From BOG-224 sp963783505 (lineage in GTDB: Bacteria > Acidobacteriota > Terriglobia > Bryobacterales > Bryobacteraceae): a stretch of DNA of 64,000 nucleotides. Location: positions 24,735 through 88,734 of the forward strand of contig CAWAOP010000054.1 of the NCBI GenBank assembly GCA_963783505.1, in the 5' to 3' direction. Positions within the stretch are counted from its first letter, which is position 1. The number at the start of each line of letters is the position of its first letter. The position numbers were made by a program, and so were the translations under genes. Below, piece by piece: positions 42,238 through 52,548 of this stretch. A model generated the notes under the pieces. It saw only the letters and a program-made list of their open reading frames with translations, ran no database searches and was not told the DNA's origin.

Positions 42238-43509
42238 CTACTGCCGCGAGGAATCCGCGCCCGGGGCGGGCGCCGATGGCGAATTCGCGTAGTAACCCTC
42301 GCGCGTATGTACGACTTGCTTCTTCCTGGTAGCCAGGTGGATGTGCCGGTAACTCCCGGCTTCGCCCGGTTGGTCGGGAGTATATCCAATGCTGTACTGG
42401 TTGCGCAGGTCCTCTTCAATCGCGGCGTAGATCTTGTCGATCGGCAGGTGCAATCGGCCTACCTCGAAGAACCGCCCGCCGGTCTCGTTCGAAATCTGCT
42501 GCAACACCTTCTTGCCGTCCGCGAGGTTCCCGCCCCCGCCCCCTCCTCCTCCCGGCATGGGCATCGGCATACGGCTTCCGCGCCTTCCCATTCCGCCACG
42601 GCCCATGGGCACGGCATTCGATGGGTATGCGCTCGAGTCGGCAAAGAGGATGGAATAGACCAGCGTGTCCGCCTTTTGCGCCGAAGTGATCGCCTGGTAA
42701 AGCGTCGACTTGCTGCCCGTATCCACGCCGTCCGTGAGCAGGATCAGCGCCTTCCGGCCCGTTTGCTTGCGCATCAGCTCGTCGCCCGCCAGCAGGATGG
42801 CGTCGTACAAGTCCGTGCCGCCCTGCGACCGCCCCCGGCCGCCTTGTCCTCTTCCCTGGGGATATCCGCCGCCTCCGGGGTAGCCTCCACCTGGATAGCC
42901 TCCGCCTGGGTACCCACCGCCGGAATTTCCGCCTTGTCCCTGTCCTTGACCCTGCCCCTGGCCTTGCCCCTGACCCTGCTGCGCGGGCGGCTCCCCAACC
43001 TTGAGCAAATCCAGAGCTTTCTCCAGCTTTTCTCGCGATGGGGTCAAATCCTGCAACAGCTCAACCTCGAAATCGAAGTGGATCACGAACGCCTGATCGC
43101 GATCCTCCCGCAGAATCTGGTCGAAGAATTTTAGGCTGGCATTGCGCTCGGTGTTCAGCAGGTTGCGCTGGCTCTGGCTCGTGTCCACCAACAGACCCAG
43201 CGTGAGCGGAAGGTCGGATTCCTGCGAGAAGAACTTGATGGTTTGACGCTGGCTCTCTTCTTCCAGAATGAAATCGTCTTTCGTCAGTCCCTTGACGATC
43301 TTGCCGTTGTGTTCGCGCACCGTCGCAAACAGGTTGACCAGGTTCACATTGGTGGCGAACGTGGGCTGTCCCGCCGCGGGCGCCACGGTCGGTTGCGGAT
43401 TCGAAGTCTGGGGCGGGGCGCCCGTGGCCTGTTGGGCGCGCAGGATTCGCGCCGCCGGGAGCATCGTGAATGCGGAAAGCAGCTTGCGCCGCGAAATGTG
43501 GGGAATCAT
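42238..43509 (-). CDS. Secreted VWFA-related acidobacterial-domain protein
   Basis: A 423-residue exported protein of the VWFA-related family (TIGR03436 type) widespread in Acidobacteriota. The N-terminal part has a Tat-like leader (ISRRKLLSAF) and a strand-rich prelude (VNLFATVREHNGKIVKGLT, DDFILEEE). The VWA core has the MIDAS motif DTSQS in LGLLVDTSQSQRN and the later ALILLTDGVDTGSK. Low-complexity stretches interrupt it: a QG dipeptide run at about residues 176-192 and GGGYP repeats just after. A polyglycine run follows PMPMPG. The protein ends normally (EDLRNQYSIGYTP). It is divergent from nothing nearby, and its function is unknown. Confidence 0.9.
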   Translation of the reverse strand: MIPHISRRKLLSAFTMLPAARILRAQQATGAPPQTSNPQPTVAPAAGQPTFATNVNLVNLFATVREHNGKIVKGLTKDDFILEEESQRQTIKFFSQESDLPLTLGLLVDTSQSQRNLLNTERNASLKFFDQILREDRDQAFVIHFDFEVELLQDLTPSREKLEKALDLLKVGEPPAQQGQGQGQGQGQGQGQGGNSGGGYPGGGYPGGGYPGGGGYPQGRGQGGRGRSQGGTDLYDAILLAGDELMRKQTGRKALILLTDGVDTGSKSTLYQAITSAQKADTLVYSILFADSSAYPSNAVPMGRGGMGRRGSRMPMPMPGGGGGGGGNLADGKKVLQQISNETGGRFFEVGRLHLPIDKIYAAIEEDLRNQYSIGYTPDQPGEAGSYRHIHLATRKKQVVHTREGYYANSPSAPAPGADSSRQ

Positions 43510-43597
43510 ACGGATCGCCTATGTAATTGTATGATGCCCGGCGGAAGAGATGCGTTTCCCCGTTCCGCACCGTTTCCATGCGCGACGGGGCGGCGGC

Positions 43598-44645
43598 TCA
43601 GAGCTTTCCGGACATGCGTGTCCTTGTGGCTCGCGTCGTGACGCGCCGGCGCCGCCACGCCAACCCTCCCAGGCCCAGGGCCACCAGAAGGAACGACAGC
43701 GGCTCCGGGGTTGTTTCCTGCGCCTGGATCCAGGTAGCATTCGCCGGAACGCTGACGTCCCCGAACAGATCGCCGAAGAAGGAATTGTTCGAGGCATTGA
43801 CCGCCGGAGGTTCGTCGCAACTGCTGGAGCCGAAGCAAATGCCAAGGTCGTGCACGCCGATCAGTTCGCCGTCGTAGAAACTCGGCCCTCCGGAATCTCC
43901 GTGCGAAATATCGACCTCGTCGTAGCCGCTATAGGGATTCGGGTCAGCGCAGCTCTGAGACTGCGTGTCCCAGTCCTTCGGGCAGAGGGCGTTTGTAGAC
44001 GTCACTCCCGGTTCGTAGAAATTCTCCAACCAGCAACTGCGAGGACCACCCAAAGTAGGAACCGTTTACCACGTACTGATTTTCGCCTGCCTGGAGGTTT
44101 CCATAGGTTCCGTTCGCCCCCGTGAGCCCGTTCCCGCTGACGCCGTAACCCGCCAGCAGGTCGAGAGCCGTGGTTGGCGTACCGTTGTACAGTGCGTAGC
44201 CGGTGGCGAACCCGGGCGCCGGGCTGCTCAAATGTAGTACCGCCAAGTCGTTTCCTTGAGTCGAATTTCCGGTGTATCCGGGGTCTACGGAGACGCTTGC
44301 GACGGACACGGAATCCGCCACTCCGCCCGGCGCCATGAACGTAACCGTGATGTTCGAGGCCAGCGCCGCTCCGTACATAGAGGTCACGCAATGCCCCGCG
44401 GTGAGGATGGACGAGCCGTCCAGGAGCAACGAGCCCGTGCACCCGCCGATGCTGCTGCTCACCTCAACCACGCCGCTCAGATTCACACCGTCAATGGGCT
44501 GCCCGTAAACCACCAGTGCGGAATATGGATCGGTCCCGGGAGACGCAGGAAGGTTGGTGATGACGATGCCCCATGCCGGCGCGGACAGGAACAACGCCAT
44601 TCCCGCCGCAATGAAGATTCCCCAGAGGTGCTTTCGAAGCGTCAT
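43598..44645 (-). CDS. PEP-CTERM secreted trypsin-like serine protease (frameshift)
   Basis: About 348 residues in two frames that join near 44020 in a short T/A run. The first frame has the signal peptide (FIAAGMALFLSAPAWG), the chymotrypsin motif ILTAGHC and the catalytic Asp region (GNDLAVLHL). The second holds DEVDISHGDSGGPSFYDGE with the catalytic Ser, and ends with the PEP-CTERM signal (PEPLSF, hydrophobic helix LLVALGLGGLAW, RRRR). Restoring one base makes a complete S1-type protease. The PEP-CTERM tail implies export and exosortase processing. The break sits in a homopolymer and looks like a sequencing error. Confidence 0.85.
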
Positions 44646-44867
44646 CCCGCGTATGCGACCGCTCTACCCAGTATGCTGGGTGCAAGGCCCGATATTCAAG
44701 GGCACAACGGTCTTCAGACCCGATCGAAGTACTATACGACCGGACCTCCACCCGCGCCCAGAGTCATCCCCTGGACATCCGTCAATCATCCGCGCTTCCC
44801 CGATTGCGCTTCTCGAACCAGCTTGACTTGAACGACGGCCTTCCCCATCGGGCGTAAACTAAGAGCA

Positions 44868-47449
44868 GTGGGTTCGCGAGTCCTTGGGGCGATTGCTGTC
44901 GCCGCTATGCTGTGGGAGGGTCCCTCCGGCACATCCGGGCAAACGGGCTCGCTGTGTCCGGCGTGCCAGCCCATAGTCATCGACTATCCGGAGAATGGCT
45001 CGATTTTTCCTCCCGATATCTCCGCGCCCGTTTTCTTGTGGCGCGATCCGGTGAAGAACGCCGTCGCGTGGCGCATTGTCGTGTCGTTTGCGGATGGGGC
45101 TCCCTCGCTTAGTTACTCTTCACCGGGTCCTCGCCTGCGTATCGGCCCGATGGATCAGGACGCCGTCGCCAAGACCAACGAGCCTCCCAAACTCACGCCC
45201 CAGCAGGCGCAGCAGCGCGCCTGGATGCCGGACGAAACGCAGTGGAAAGCCATCAAGCTGCACTCCCGCGCGGCAGCCGCCACGGTGGCGATCGCCGGTT
45301 TCACGGATGCCAGGATGTCTCATGCCGTCTCCACCGGCGGCGTGACTATCGCCACATCAAACGACCCGGTAGGCGCTCCCATCTTCTATCGCGACGTCCC
45401 GCTGATGCCCACGGAAACCGAGGAGGGGGTGATCAAGCCGATTCCCTCCGAGGCCGTCCGCCTCATCAAGTGGCGGCTGCGCGATATCGGCCAGCGCGAG
45501 AGCCGCGTCGTCCTGAGCCGCATGCCGGTCTGCGCCAATTGCCATTCGTTTTCGCTCGATGGCAAAACGCTGGGCATGGATTTGGATGGGGTTCAGAACA
45601 ACAAAGGGCAGTACAGCCTTACGCCGCTCGAGCGCGAGACATCCATCGGCAACGAGAACGTGATTCAGTGGAGCGGCGAGGCCGGCCGGCTCGCCAGTTC
45701 CATGCGCGTCGGCTTCATGTCGCAGGTTTCGCCCGACGGCAAGTACGTGGTGACCACCATCGACCCGCAGGGCACGGCTAACACCAGCAACTACTACGTT
45801 CAAAACTTCTTGGACTACCGGTTCCTGCAGGTGTTCTACCCCACGCGCGGCGTTCTCATGTGGTACAACCGCTCCACGCGCAAGCTCGAGCCGCTGCCGG
45901 GCGCGGACGATCCCCGATTCGTGCAGATGGGAGGCGTTTGGAGCCCAGACGGAAAGTACCTGGTTTTCGCCAGGGCGGCTGCACGGGACCCTTAACGCCG
46001 GGCGTCCCCATGGCGAAGTTCGCCAACGACTCCAACGAAACCCAGATTCAGTACGACCTCTATCGCATTCCGTTCAACGACGGACAGGGCGGAGTAGCCG
46101 AGCCCATCCGCGGGGCGTCGGACGACGGCATGAGCAACTCGTTTCCCAAGATCTCGCCCGACGGCCGCTGGCTCGTCTACGTCCGCGCCCGCAACGGCAT
46201 GTTGATACGGCCCGATAGCCAGCTCTATATCGTTCCCGCATCGGGCGGCGTGGCGCGCCGGCTGAACTCGAACGCGTCCCCCATGAACTCGTGGCACAGT
46301 TTTTCGCCCAATGCGCGCTGGCTTGCCTTTTCCTCCAAGAGGCGTTCGCCGTACACGCAGTTGTACCTGACGCACATCGATGCGGACGGCAACGACAGCC
46401 CGGCTATCCTCGTCGAGAACGCCACCGCCTCGAACCGCGCCGTAAACATTCCCGAGTTCGTAAACATTCCTCCGGATGGCCTGGTTAGCATTGGCGGCGC
46501 GGCCATCGATTACTACCGTTTCTTCGATCGCGCCGCTTACCTCCAGAAATCGGGCAGCTATGCGGATGCGGCCGCGGAGTGGCGCAGGGTCCTCGAAACC
46601 AAGCCCGACGATCCGCTCGCGCACGAAAACCTGGGCATGGCGCTGCTTCTAGCGGGTCGCCGCGACGAAGCTTCCGCCGAAGTCCGCACGGCCGAGGATC
46701 TGAAGCTCCGCAAAGCGATCGAGACGGCGCCCACAGCCGAGTTGTATGACAAGTTGGGCGCCGTATTGCTCGAGGGAGGCCGCGCGGACCAAGCCGTCTC
46801 GCAGTTTCAAAAGGCGGTCCAGCTCGATCCGAAATTCGCGCCGGCGCATGTCGACCTGGGCAACGCGCTGGCTTCGCAGGGCCGCTTCGATGACGCTCTC
46901 GCGGAACTGCGCAAGGCCATTGACGCCGATCCGAAACTGGCGCGCGCCTATTCGGGCATGGCGTCGATTCTGAACGGCAGGCGCCAGCTCGACGAAGCGA
47001 TCGAGTTATGGCGCAAAGGCCTTGAACTCGACCCGAGCGATGCGGAGGCGTATGTCAACCTGGGCGTCGTCCTGTTCGCTCGCGGCGAGTTCGCCGAAAG
47101 CGTTCCGGACCTTCTGAAGGCGAGCGAACTCGCGCCCAACAACCCGGTGGCGCTCAGCCAGGCGGCATGGGCGCTGGCCACGTGTCCCGAGGCGAAGTTC
47201 CGCGACGGCGACCAGGCAGAATCGCTTGCCGGACGGGCCGTTCAGCTCACCAGGGGAAACGACGCTACGGCGCTCGACGCGCTGGCCGCCGCTTATGCGG
47301 AGAAGCAGCAATTCGAAAACGCCGCCCTGACCGCGCGCCGCGCGGAAGCTCAGGCCGCGAAGGAAAACCAACCCTACCTTGCGGCCGCCATCCATCGCAG
47401 AGTCGCGCAGTACGAGTCCAAAGAGCCCTACCGGGCTGGGAAGCCGTAG
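44868..47449 (+). CDS. Secreted haem-motif, PD40 and TPR protein (frameshift)
   Basis: About 860 residues if read through the break near 45993. The first frame starts with GTG at 44868 and a signal peptide (LGAIAVAAMLWEG), a CPAC pair, and a single cytochrome-type haem site Cys222-x2-Cys225-His226 (CANCHSF). It then has WD40-like PD40 repeats (SQVSPDGKYVVTTI, GVWSPDGKYLVFAR). The second frame continues them (FPKISPDGRWLVYVRAR, WHSFSPNARWLAFSSK). After about residue 540 come at least six TPR repeats (AAEWRRVLETKPDDPLAHEN, AVSQFQKAVQLDPKFAPAHV and others). Such mixed proteins occur in Acidobacteriota and Planctomycetota. One base is probably missing. Confidence 0.82.
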
Positions 47450-47460
47450 CCGCTAACCTC

Positions 47461-50400
47461 TCACTGCAACGCTTCGATTGCCGCCGCCACCTGCTCGCGA
47501 AACGCAGCCCAATCCTGAACGCCGAATAGCTTGTCGTGGTCTCTATCGCCTAGGTGGAAGGAGCCCATGCGCTTCCGGATCAGAGCTTCAGCCGACTGGG
47601 CCGCCGCCGAACCCGGCTTTGGTTTTCGCGAGACGGGCCAAGGTTAGCAGATGGCGGTAGTCGTCCAAACCCGCGGCTATGCGGGCGAATTCCACCGTGG
47701 GGATCAACTGACCGTCCGGCGAGGCCAGCGCCCAGGCATAATCGTCCTCACGGCTATCCAGCGCATAGAAAGGATCGCCTGCAGTAATGTTCCAGTGCCA
47801 GGCCACGCGGAATTTCAGGTTGAGCTCTTCGCGGCCTTGTACAGGAAGTCGCCGAAAGTCCAGCGGCTGGCGCTGTTATAGAAAGCCCATTCGCCGCCGC
47901 GCTCGTGGAGCAGGTTGACGCCGGCCTCGTCGAACTGGTTTAGAGTGGCGATGCTCAGGGTACGGGCAAGGATGAAGTAAGGGTCCTCGGCGGAGGCATG
48001 TCCCCGTTCGAGACTGGTGGGAACCGTAAAGAACGGCGGGCCTTTCGGAAACGCAGCGGTGTATGCGCCGGCGTTCTCGATAGACTTCTTCAGGTTATCG
48101 CCGCCCGGTTCGTCTCCCAGGTTCCAGTACACCGGCAGCCACCCTCTCGCCTGAGCGTGATACTGAACGGTCGTATAAACCGCCTTTACGAACTCGCTGT
48201 AATCCTTGAAGCCGGCCTCTTGCATCTTGGCGGCGTCCTGATAGTAATCGTCGAGTCCGTGCGATGCCCGAGCCGTACGAGATCACCGCCAGGAATCCCA
48301 GGTCTTTAGCCTGCTGCATCTCGCGGTCGCCGTAGCGAAAGTCCAGGTTGGGCTTGCCGCCGGCGAAGCCTAGATAATCAATGCGCGGGACGCCCGAGAA
48401 CATCGTAAAGCCGCGTTCGCGCAGCAGGCGCAAGCTCTTGGCGGACACGCTCGCGGTGAAGGCGGTAGTGGCCGGGTCGTCGCTAAACCAGGGCAGCGCA
48501 ATGGAGCCGCCAAAAGGTCCGGCCGGAATATCCATCGGGTCGAGCGCGCCTCTCCGCACGGTGAACTGGAGCGGCGCCGATGTGGCCTCCCCCGTCTGTG
48601 GCGTGAAGCGCACCTGTCCCTTGTAGACGCCGGGACTGGCCCCCGCGGGCGTGCGGACGTTGAGGTAGAAGAAGCGCGCCGTGTCTTTGGGCATCGCCAC
48701 GGAAGTCAGCGGGAGCACCAGACGCGGGGAAATGGTATAAACAGCGCCATCCAAGGTGACTCGCGTGATGCGGTTGGAGACGTAACCTATGTCGATGCTG
48801 GCCGCCGGAATCACGCCCTGCGGGCCTGTCAAATCCGTGACGGAGATCTCGCTTCGGCCGAGTTCCTTGAGAGGGTAAACGCCCACAATGACCGGGGCGT
48901 CCTCGCCCGCGAACGCATCTCCCGCGAGCGGCTTTCCCAGTTCGGATCGCATCGGAGCGGCATTGTACGCGAGGTTCCCCATCAGATCGCGTTGATACAC
49001 CAGATAGCCGCGTTGCGCCCCTTGCGCCTCGGGTTGAATCGGATCGCCCGTCGGCTGCGGCAACACTCGTTTGAACGCGTTGTCGAAATAGAAACGCCGG
49101 CGCTCCTTCACCCAATCCAGGAATTTCGCGCCCTCGGCGGCCTTCGCCACGGAGTAGAAAATCACCGTGGACACCGCGTTGGCCCATTCCTGTCCTTGGA
49201 AGTCCAGAAAAAGCTGGCCGCCGGTCACCGAAACGTCGAAGGTCTTTTCCGAAAAGTGAACCCGGCCGTACTTATCGAAAACATCGTCGATGGGCAGGTC
49301 CTCGGTATCCCAAAAGTGGAAATACTTCTTTCGGAAAGCCTGCAAGTCCATCCTCTCGGAAAACGCTCTCTTGCCTTGCGCCAGAATGGATCGCTCCCGG
49401 TAGATCTGGTTCTCGCCCCAATAGCCCCCCGGCGCGTCGAGATTTACGAACACCCGATAGTCGCCGTTGGGAACATCCACTGCCAGGCCTCCGGACTCGA
49501 TGCAGATGAACCGCTGATACAACGGGTCCGGCTGGAGCGCATCGAAGGCCCGCCATGTCTTGGCGTTTTTCAGGCCATAGCCGCGGCCGGCGCTGTACGC
49601 CGTGGAAGGCGTAATCGCGGTGAAGCCATCCATCACCGAACTGCCGCCCGGTGCGAAGGCGAAGGCGTATAACCCGTTAAAAAACGCTTTCGGCGTGACG
49701 TCGCGCTCCACGCGCACATTGTCGATGAACAAGGGTCCGTTGGGCGAGTCCAAGGCGACCACCAGACGGGTGATCCCGTCCAGAATCAGGTTCCGGCCCG
49801 GGCGGCTTTTCTCGCCCACGTAGAGCGACTTCAAGGGCAGGATCAGCGTGCTCGCGCCCGGCGCCGCCAGCGCATCGTAGTTGACGCGCGTCCAATACTC
49901 CTTGGTCTCCTTATCCTGGATCTCGATGATGATCGGCAGTCCGCTCGGCGCGTCGGTGTACGTGTCGATCTTCAAAAAGTCGTAGCCGGACCAGTCTTGC
50001 GGCGTGTACATAGCCGCGTAGCCCTTGTCGATTCGCAGCGACTTGGTCCCATCGGTCGCGTGCTCCGAAACCACGGCTCCGCCCTCGAAGGGGCTGCCAT
50101 TTTCGAACGACGCGATCGGTTTGACCGGCGGTCCGGTGACGGCAGTCCGCGGCGTTTCGAGGGCCGTACCGCAGGCGTAACACTTCTTCCACTCCGGCAT
50201 GTTGCGGTACGCGCAACGGGGGCAACGCACGGCTCCATTCCCCAGGGGGCCGGGCGGCGCGATGGGCGCTTCCTCGTTACCCAACTCCGGAGCCGGTGTG
50301 AGAGGAACGTCGCCGCCCACGCGCTCCATGGCAACGTCGTCGATCCACAATAACCCCGGCCCCCACAGCCCGAACGACGGCCCTGTCTTGGCCGGCTCGG

Positions 50401-50845
50401 GAAGATCCGCGACGTAGGTCAGCCGCGTCCAGCCGAACGTCCCGTTCTTCTTTAACGGAAAATACTTCCCGTTAAACATGAACTCGGTATCGTTGTTGTA
50501 ACTTCCGATTCCGATCTCCATGCCGCGGATGTAGGCGGTGATGGCGTACCTTCCGGGCGTCAGGTCATGCGTCTGTGCGATGCGGATCTTGCCTGGGGAT
50601 GCGCACGAAAGCATGCCGGAGGCATTGCCCGTGCGCGCCACCTGGCCCACCTCGAACTTGCAGTCCCCCTCGTAGTTCCATCCGGACCACTTGGCGAACA
50701 CGAATCCGAACTGATCCGGCTTCTGGGTGATCTCAAAGGAAGGGTCGTCGATGAGGTTCGACGCGCTATCGGTAGCCAGAGGAGCGCACACCACCGCCAT
50801 GCACGCGAAAGCCAGCTTACGCACGGCGTCCCCTTCATCCTTCAA
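47461..50845 (-). CDS. Large secreted DUF4091-like glycosidase-type protein (at least three frameshifts)
   Basis: About 1,120 residues if the breaks near 48267, 47813 and 47575 are repaired. The first 916 residues are in one frame. They begin with a signal peptide (LAFACMAVVCAPLATDSAS, with GTG at 50824 as an alternative start) and carry galactose-binding-like beta-sandwich domains. Residues 208-225 form a zinc ribbon (Cys208, Cys211, Cys222, Cys225), odd in a secreted protein. The later part shows a TIM-barrel-like region of the DUF4091 type (YLGFAGGKPNLDFRYGDREM; after the break GWLPVYWNLGDEPGG with a probable catalytic Glu; AWHWNITAGDPFYALDSRED). The last 45 residues end at TGA 47461. It is probably a carbohydrate-active protein. 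Confidence 0.75.
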
Positions 50846-50849
50846 ATCC

Positions 50850-51702
50850 TCAATGAGTCATGGCGTAGGTCACATAATTCACGCCAATCCGTATGCCGAG
50901 AGCGGCGTAGTGTTCCGGATAAGTTGGCGAGTCGGCCCACTCCCAGGAGTCGCCGACATCGGATTGATAGGTGATTGCCACGACTACCCGCCCGCGTTCG
51001 TCGAGGATACCCATCCACTTGTCGGGGCAGGGCGAACATTTCCAACTGCGGCCCCGCGCAACGGATCCTTGGCTGGCCACCTGATACCGGTCGTCCAGGT
51101 CGTAGACCGTGTGGAAGATGGGGTCTCCGTTCTGAAACTCCACAACCTCCCTCTCCGGAAAGACCTTCTTCATGCTGGCCATGAACACCGCCCACTCGGC
51201 GTCGCCCCAGAAATCGTCGCACATGAAGAAGCCGCCGCGCAGCAGGAACTCGCGTAGCGATTTCGCTTGCGAGTCGGTCAACTGCCAGTGGCCTGTTTGC
51301 ACGGCATAGAGCCACGGCCAATCGTACACTTCGCCCTCGTCGAGGTTCACGGGTTGTTCGACGGAACGCACATGAATGCGCGTCAGCCTGCGGACGGCTT
51401 GTACGAAATGCCGGTCGGCGCGCGGGTAATCTTGCGTCCAGATCGAGTTCCCTTCGGTCCACAATCCGCCGCCTGCCCGGAACCCGAAGCCCGCGCCCAT
51501 GCCGCCGCGCATTCCAGGCGCTGGCGGGTACATGAGGCGAGCGAACGTCCATTCGCTTTTCTCTTGCCAGTCGGGCGGCAAAGGGATCGGCGCCGAGGCG
51601 GTACTCGACGCCTGGGTACTCGCGAAACCGCGCCTGAAATGCGGAAAGCGCGCCAACCAGACAAAATCCACCCGCCACCGTCAGGATTGCCCCACGGCGC
51701 AT
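50850..51702 (-). CDS. Secreted DUF4159-family protein (frameshift)
   Basis: About 283 residues. The signal peptide (MRRGAILTVAGGFCLVGALS) is in one frame starting at 51702, and the rest lies in another, with the break near 51590 (YPGVEYRLGA to IPLPPDWQEK). The mature part has DUF4159 hallmarks: WTFARLMYPP, DYPRADRHFVQAVRRLT, GHWQLTDSQAKSLREFLLRG, GGFFMCDDFWGDAEW and GVNYVTYAMTH. The family is found next to BatA/VWA-type and MoxR genes but is functionally uncharacterised. It follows the DUF4091-like gene's upstream end by five bases on the same strand, so it is the first gene of a two-gene unit. Confidence 0.82.
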
Positions 51703-51853
51703 CAATACATACCTATAGCCTGTGACTGGACTCCTCGGAGCGGATACACTACCGCTCCCTTGATCGGCAGGCTCTGGTTCTTGCCCAAGCAGCAACTGTA
51801 CCAGTTCGGAACGCGTGGCGGGCGACCACCGCCCGCGTTCGGGAGCCTTACGC

Positions 51854-52252
51854 CTACGCCTTCTTGGCGGCAGCGGCCTGCTTCGCCCGATACTCAGCCC
51901 AACGCTTCTTGGTAGCCTCGATGATCCGGCGGCGGCCTTCGGCGCTGATCCGGCGCTTCTTGGGAGCGGATTGGGACTTGGGAGCGGATTGCGGTGCGGC
52001 GGCCGGTGATACGGGTCCGGCTGCCTTGCGAACCGCGGCCCATCGACGTTTCTGCGCCAGAGCCATGCGCCGGCGCGCGGCGGCGCTCAAAACCCGTTTC
52101 CCTCCTTCCGCCGCGGGGGCCTGAGCGACTGCCGGCTGACCCGTTAGCTTCTCCTGGAGTTCGGCCATCTTGGCTTCAATCTGAGCGATTTGCTGGCGAT
52201 AGCCCAGTAAGGCTGCCTGCAGCAACTCGGTGTCTACTTTGTTTGCGACCAT
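51854..52252 (-). CDS. Basic repeat protein, probable nucleic-acid binding
   Basis: A 132-residue protein rich in Lys, Arg and Ala. A coiled-coil-like N-terminal helix (ELLQAALLGYRQQIAQIEAK) is followed by two copies of a basic motif: SAAARRRMALAQKRRWAAVR (about residues 56-75) and SAEGRRRIIEATKKRWAEYR (about 103-122), separated by a Pro/Ser/Lys linker. The RRRxxxxAxKKRWAxxR repeat suggests an AT-hook-like or NUMOD-like DNA- or RNA-binding function, as seen in small nucleoid-type proteins. There is no signal peptide. The gene is monocistronic. Confidence 0.65.
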   Translation of the reverse strand: MVANKVDTELLQAALLGYRQQIAQIEAKMAELQEKLTGQPAVAQAPAAEGGKRVLSAAARRRMALAQKRRWAAVRKAAGPVSPAAAPQSAPKSQSAPKKRRISAEGRRRIIEATKKRWAEYRAKQAAAAKKA

Positions 52253-52548
52253 AACTAAAGTATAGCTTCAAGAGACAACTCGCGAATTCTCCGAGCAAGG
52301 GGACTGACACCCGTTAAGGACCAGACGTACTATTCGGTACTGCCGGTTTAGGATGGAATCGGCTGGGCGGGGTCCGGCGCACTCAGTCATCCCGCGCGCG
52401 TTGGTCTGGAATTTCGGGGAAGCGACGCTGAGCCGGCCCAGTGATTCACGGCGCCGCGTCGCACACCCAAAGGAATTGGTCGTCGGATCCTCTGAATGCT
52501 AATGGATGTATACTGAGCATTCTCAAGATCCGAAAGAGGAAACCCCCG
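52253..52548. other. Intergenic spacer with no gene evident
   Basis: A 296-bp spacer between the basic repeat protein and the GH43-like gene. I found no open frame worth calling, no strong palindrome and no clear promoter. AGAGGAAA, 12 bp before the ATG at 52549, is the only recognisable site. Confidence 0.5.

Noticed and set aside
44646..44867. A promoter for the PD40/TPR gene
   Set aside because: The gap holds AT-poor sequence with no -10/-35 pair that stands out, so nothing is annotated.
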